DNA of 6,642 nucleotides. It comes from an uncultured archaeon (GTDB lineage Archaea; Nanobdellota; Nanobdellia; Woesearchaeales; ARS49). The translations under genes were made by a program, and so were the position numbers. How positions within the stretch are numbered: position 1 is the stretch's first letter; every line of letters begins with the position of its first letter. The notes beneath the pieces are model-generated. The model was not told the origin of the DNA and searched no databases. It worked only from the letters and a program-made list of their open reading frames with translations. Positions 5,801-6,642 of this stretch are shown here, piece after piece. The stretch spans positions 1-6,642 of the forward strand of contig CABMGU010000066.1 in NCBI GenBank assembly GCA_902385765.1, read 5' to 3'.

Positions 5801-6371
5801 CGAACGCAATAAGCCCTATTATGATACGGCCATACAATTAGCCCAAAAGACGGGAAACAGATACATAGAAGGCATCCTTAAAGTCAACGTGGGAAAAGCT
5901 ATTGAAGGAGAAGAACGCATTAAGCTAACGGAGGAAGGGGTAGCACTATTAAATGAATTTGGTAAAATCGCAGCTTTGGCTTTGGCATACAACAATCTCA
6001 CTTTTTGCTACAAAGAAAAAGGTCTCATGGATAAGGCAAAGGAAGCAGGAGAAAACGCTTGCAAAATTGCAGACGAAATTAAAGATGTGGACCTTCAGGG
6101 AAGAAGCAGATATGGGCTTGGCATGGTATATGATGTCGAAGGCAATTATGAGCAAGCAGAGAACCTTTTTGTAGAAGCAGAACGCTTTTTGGAAAGAATA
6201 GAGGCGCCAACAATATTGTCCTTGTACGAAACCTGGGTGGTTGCGTGCACAAAAGCAAGACAAATGAAAACCGGTCTTGACGTCTGCGAGCGATGGCAAC
6301 GCAAATGCCAAACAGAAGAGGACCGAAAAAAATTAGAAGAAAAGAAAAAAGAATTATTGGCACTTTCATAA
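2847..6371 (+). CDS. Soluble adenylyl cyclase-like protein: twin class III cyclase domains, STAND ATPase, TPR-like tail
   Basis: 1174 residues with no signal peptide or membrane helix, predicted to make cAMP in the cytosol. Cyclase domain 1 (about 34-210) carries D42 (SDIAGFT) and D92 (HEGDAG), the two-metal ligands. Its own Asn/Arg positions are Glu (E163, E167) and its Lys position is Tyr (Y88). Domain 2 (about 268-462) has lost the metal Asp residues (K276, K324) but keeps K319, D395, N398 and R402 in LGDRVNRAARLM. One composite site is therefore complete, as in mammalian tmAC/sAC. A STAND/AAA ATPase follows: LIGRDAEQEKL (482-492), Walker A SEAGGGKT (511-518), Walker B with HWAD (LLVFNDVHWAD, 630-640) and a TNYRP sensor-like motif (661-665). 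From about 880 onward the helical repeats look like divergent TPRs (for example 936-955 and 1045-1115), and the end is Lys/Glu-rich. Codon use changes near residue 830-890. Human sAC has the same order. Specificity for ATP rather than GTP is inferred from K319/D395. Confidence 0.9.
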   Translation: MGVDEIRAKYEQLLSEVSYLESFWPKGLGRPRIDTRAIWKSDIAGFTAATDDALKQGQLATAKWVRRIGDEIYGSFDLLLPHGANIQYHEGDAGIAIFDTLEGAIYGATAVKDAINKLKPVILSDKTDKQLKLRQGIATGKVFTAVVGDETRKIPVIDGIGLEDSYEMETIADKDGIVCVDEATYQGLKDKFKFTRKEANSRIGYELAEKPTLPKLTPRPTEQMPKNLAKETEYLEQRKQELLAFFPPLARAEVYGKTGAEAPTAKTGNAAIMFAKLPTLAALVEHHSDNPDKMAESYGAHFKILRDLIETENAGEIDKLYLGKVIARFRDNYEDAANHTAAHLAERIARDYAIRELLAEAGITIETPPIGYYWGEVIIGPTGTERRRAFTMLGDRVNRAARLMMKSKEWSKHNTMGLPKEPIPLTNIQKANKFVVKTEPDDGAPGEKKLKGIHKSIDVYTTPPPRDKSAESMTVMLKRKTLIGRDAEQEKLRAIAKMPYEQQSIQVNITSEAGGGKTELTKRFEELFSQLGRRHSQQPVIYHASTAEQAKDIPDYLFQDFIRNALGVKAETAREEIKAKLDVLPEETRKIVHHWLGFNLGYEKPAQTGPQLEEARRKSLLDIIEEGPKLLVFNDVHWADEASIDRIEWLATQLPNAIITTNYRPIQRQLKGTTITLGPFNRQAIAQHICYLLTNQIPHDELIKFVEKHSTGTPLIIEELMRYLHQQGHIKDGKLTKTTQEIEEQLGKIEFEDRKLETIEKLTLQRYRNLRNAEMQAILDYASCMFGEEFPKRLLEATLGKKELDATLLALEHADFLKRNNGSVTFKHNLVKNAIRKCIPDDQRRKMHTTVGDRRKELYGEGDDQIVALAWDYENGESDDKALQYLLLAERLFVEGKQNTTGISYAGKIQKRFDTIREPTTSQVNIYGTSLNGKGIAYKWLRRFAEAEEALNQGMMTSEKLPENLRDALQLKLHLNFCTLYPDDFERNKPYYDTAIQLAQKTGNRYIEGILKVNVGKAIEGEERIKLTEEGVALLNEFGKIAALALAYNNLTFCYKEKGLMDKAKEAGENACKIADEIKDVDLQGRSRYGLGMVYDVEGNYEQAENLFVEAERFLERIEAPTILSLYETWVVACTKARQMKTGLDVCERWQRKCQTEEDRKKLEEKKKELLALS

Positions 6372-6414
6372 AATCAAGGGTTTTCAGCATTGTGCTCTAA
6401 AACAGCGAAAATTA

Positions 6415-6422
6415 TTTATATA
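6415..6422 (+). promoter_or_regulatory. TATA box of the right-edge gene
   Basis: TTTATATA, preceded by GCGAAAAT, is centred about 26 nt before ATG 6444. It fits a leaderless transcript separate from the cyclase gene. Confidence 0.65.
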
Positions 6423-6443
6423 CTAAAGACTATATGTGCTATT

Positions 6444-6642
6444 ATGGCGTACAGTTCATTTGTAGAGGAAAAAACAGGCAGAAGCCAATATACTGAGTTA
6501 GAGGTAGAACTATATGTGGCTTCTCTCACATCTAAAAATGTTTATCTTATAACTGCGAAAATGCAAAAAGTTCCTTCAAAAAGCGTGCGCATAAATGATG
6601 GAATTGATGTTGTGATTGCCGGTTCTGAAGAAGAGATAACAA
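6444..6642 (+). CDS. Unrecognised protein, N-terminal 66 codons (partial, runs off right edge)
   Basis: An open frame from ATG 6444 to the window end with no stop. The protein begins MAYSSFVEEKTGRSQYTELE and continues with alternating strands (VELYVAS, VYLITAKMQ, IDVVIAG), suggesting a small beta-rich cytosolic domain. I do not recognise the family. The start is supported by a TATA element at archaeal leaderless spacing and by the absence of an in-frame ATG nearby upstream. It lies 72 nt downstream of the cyclase stop on the same strand but appears to have its own promoter. No link to cAMP signalling can be seen from the visible part. Confidence 0.7.
   Translation, partial: MAYSSFVEEKTGRSQYTELEVELYVASLTSKNVYLITAKMQKVPSKSVRINDGIDVVIAGSEEEIT

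Noticed and set aside
1..6642. CRISPR array, insertion sequence or transposase
   Set aside because: No regularly spaced repeats, transposase motifs or terminal inverted repeats with target duplications were seen; the only repeats are tRNA-related.

Overview
The window looks archaeal, probably from a small-genome DPANN-type lineage, although the phylum cannot be fixed from 6.6 kb. Three things point this way. There is a clear diphthamide-pathway methylase (DphB), which bacteria lack. There is a tRNA-Gln with a bulge-helix-bulge intron and no encoded CCA. Most genes are preceded by a TTTATA/TTTAAA-type TATA element about 25-28 nt upstream of the start codon, with no usable Shine-Dalgarno site, as expected for leaderless archaeal transcripts.

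Left part (1-2742), everything on the minus strand, listed in transcription order: dphB (2742-1984); tRNA-Gln(UUG) with a 19-nt intron (1957-1866); a 57-bp patch of scrambled tRNA-Gln-derived sequence (1825-1769) that includes a 23-bp exact copy of the tRNA 3' end and folds into a strong hairpin; a small PAP2-family membrane phosphatase (1769-1314); a winged-helix DNA-binding protein (1295-927); and a free-standing two-motif LAGLIDADG homing endonuclease with an N-terminal helix-turn-helix (876 to beyond base 1). The spacers are short. The stop-codon regions of dphB, the phosphatase gene and the winged-helix gene each contain a TATA-like element able to serve the next gene.

Right part, plus strand: a 104-bp divergent promoter region separates dphB from a 1174-codon gene (2847-6371). 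Its product has two class III nucleotide-cyclase domains, a STAND/AAA-type ATPase and a C-terminal TPR-like region, the layout of soluble adenylyl cyclase. The first cyclase domain keeps both metal-binding Asp residues. The second keeps the Lys/Asp pair for adenine and the catalytic Asn/Arg. Together they form one complete active site, so an active adenylate cyclase is predicted. Codon choice changes abruptly inside this gene near 5.32-5.52 kb: Phe is 26 TTC to 1 TTT before, and 1 TTC to 8 TTT after, which suggests a mosaic gene. A new gene with its own promoter begins at 6444 and runs off the right edge.

The genes do not form an obvious single pathway. The two points of interest are the large cyclase/ATPase/TPR signalling protein, and the tRNA-Gln neighbourhood, where fragments of the tRNA and its promoter recur beside the phosphatase gene and beside the homing endonuclease gene.
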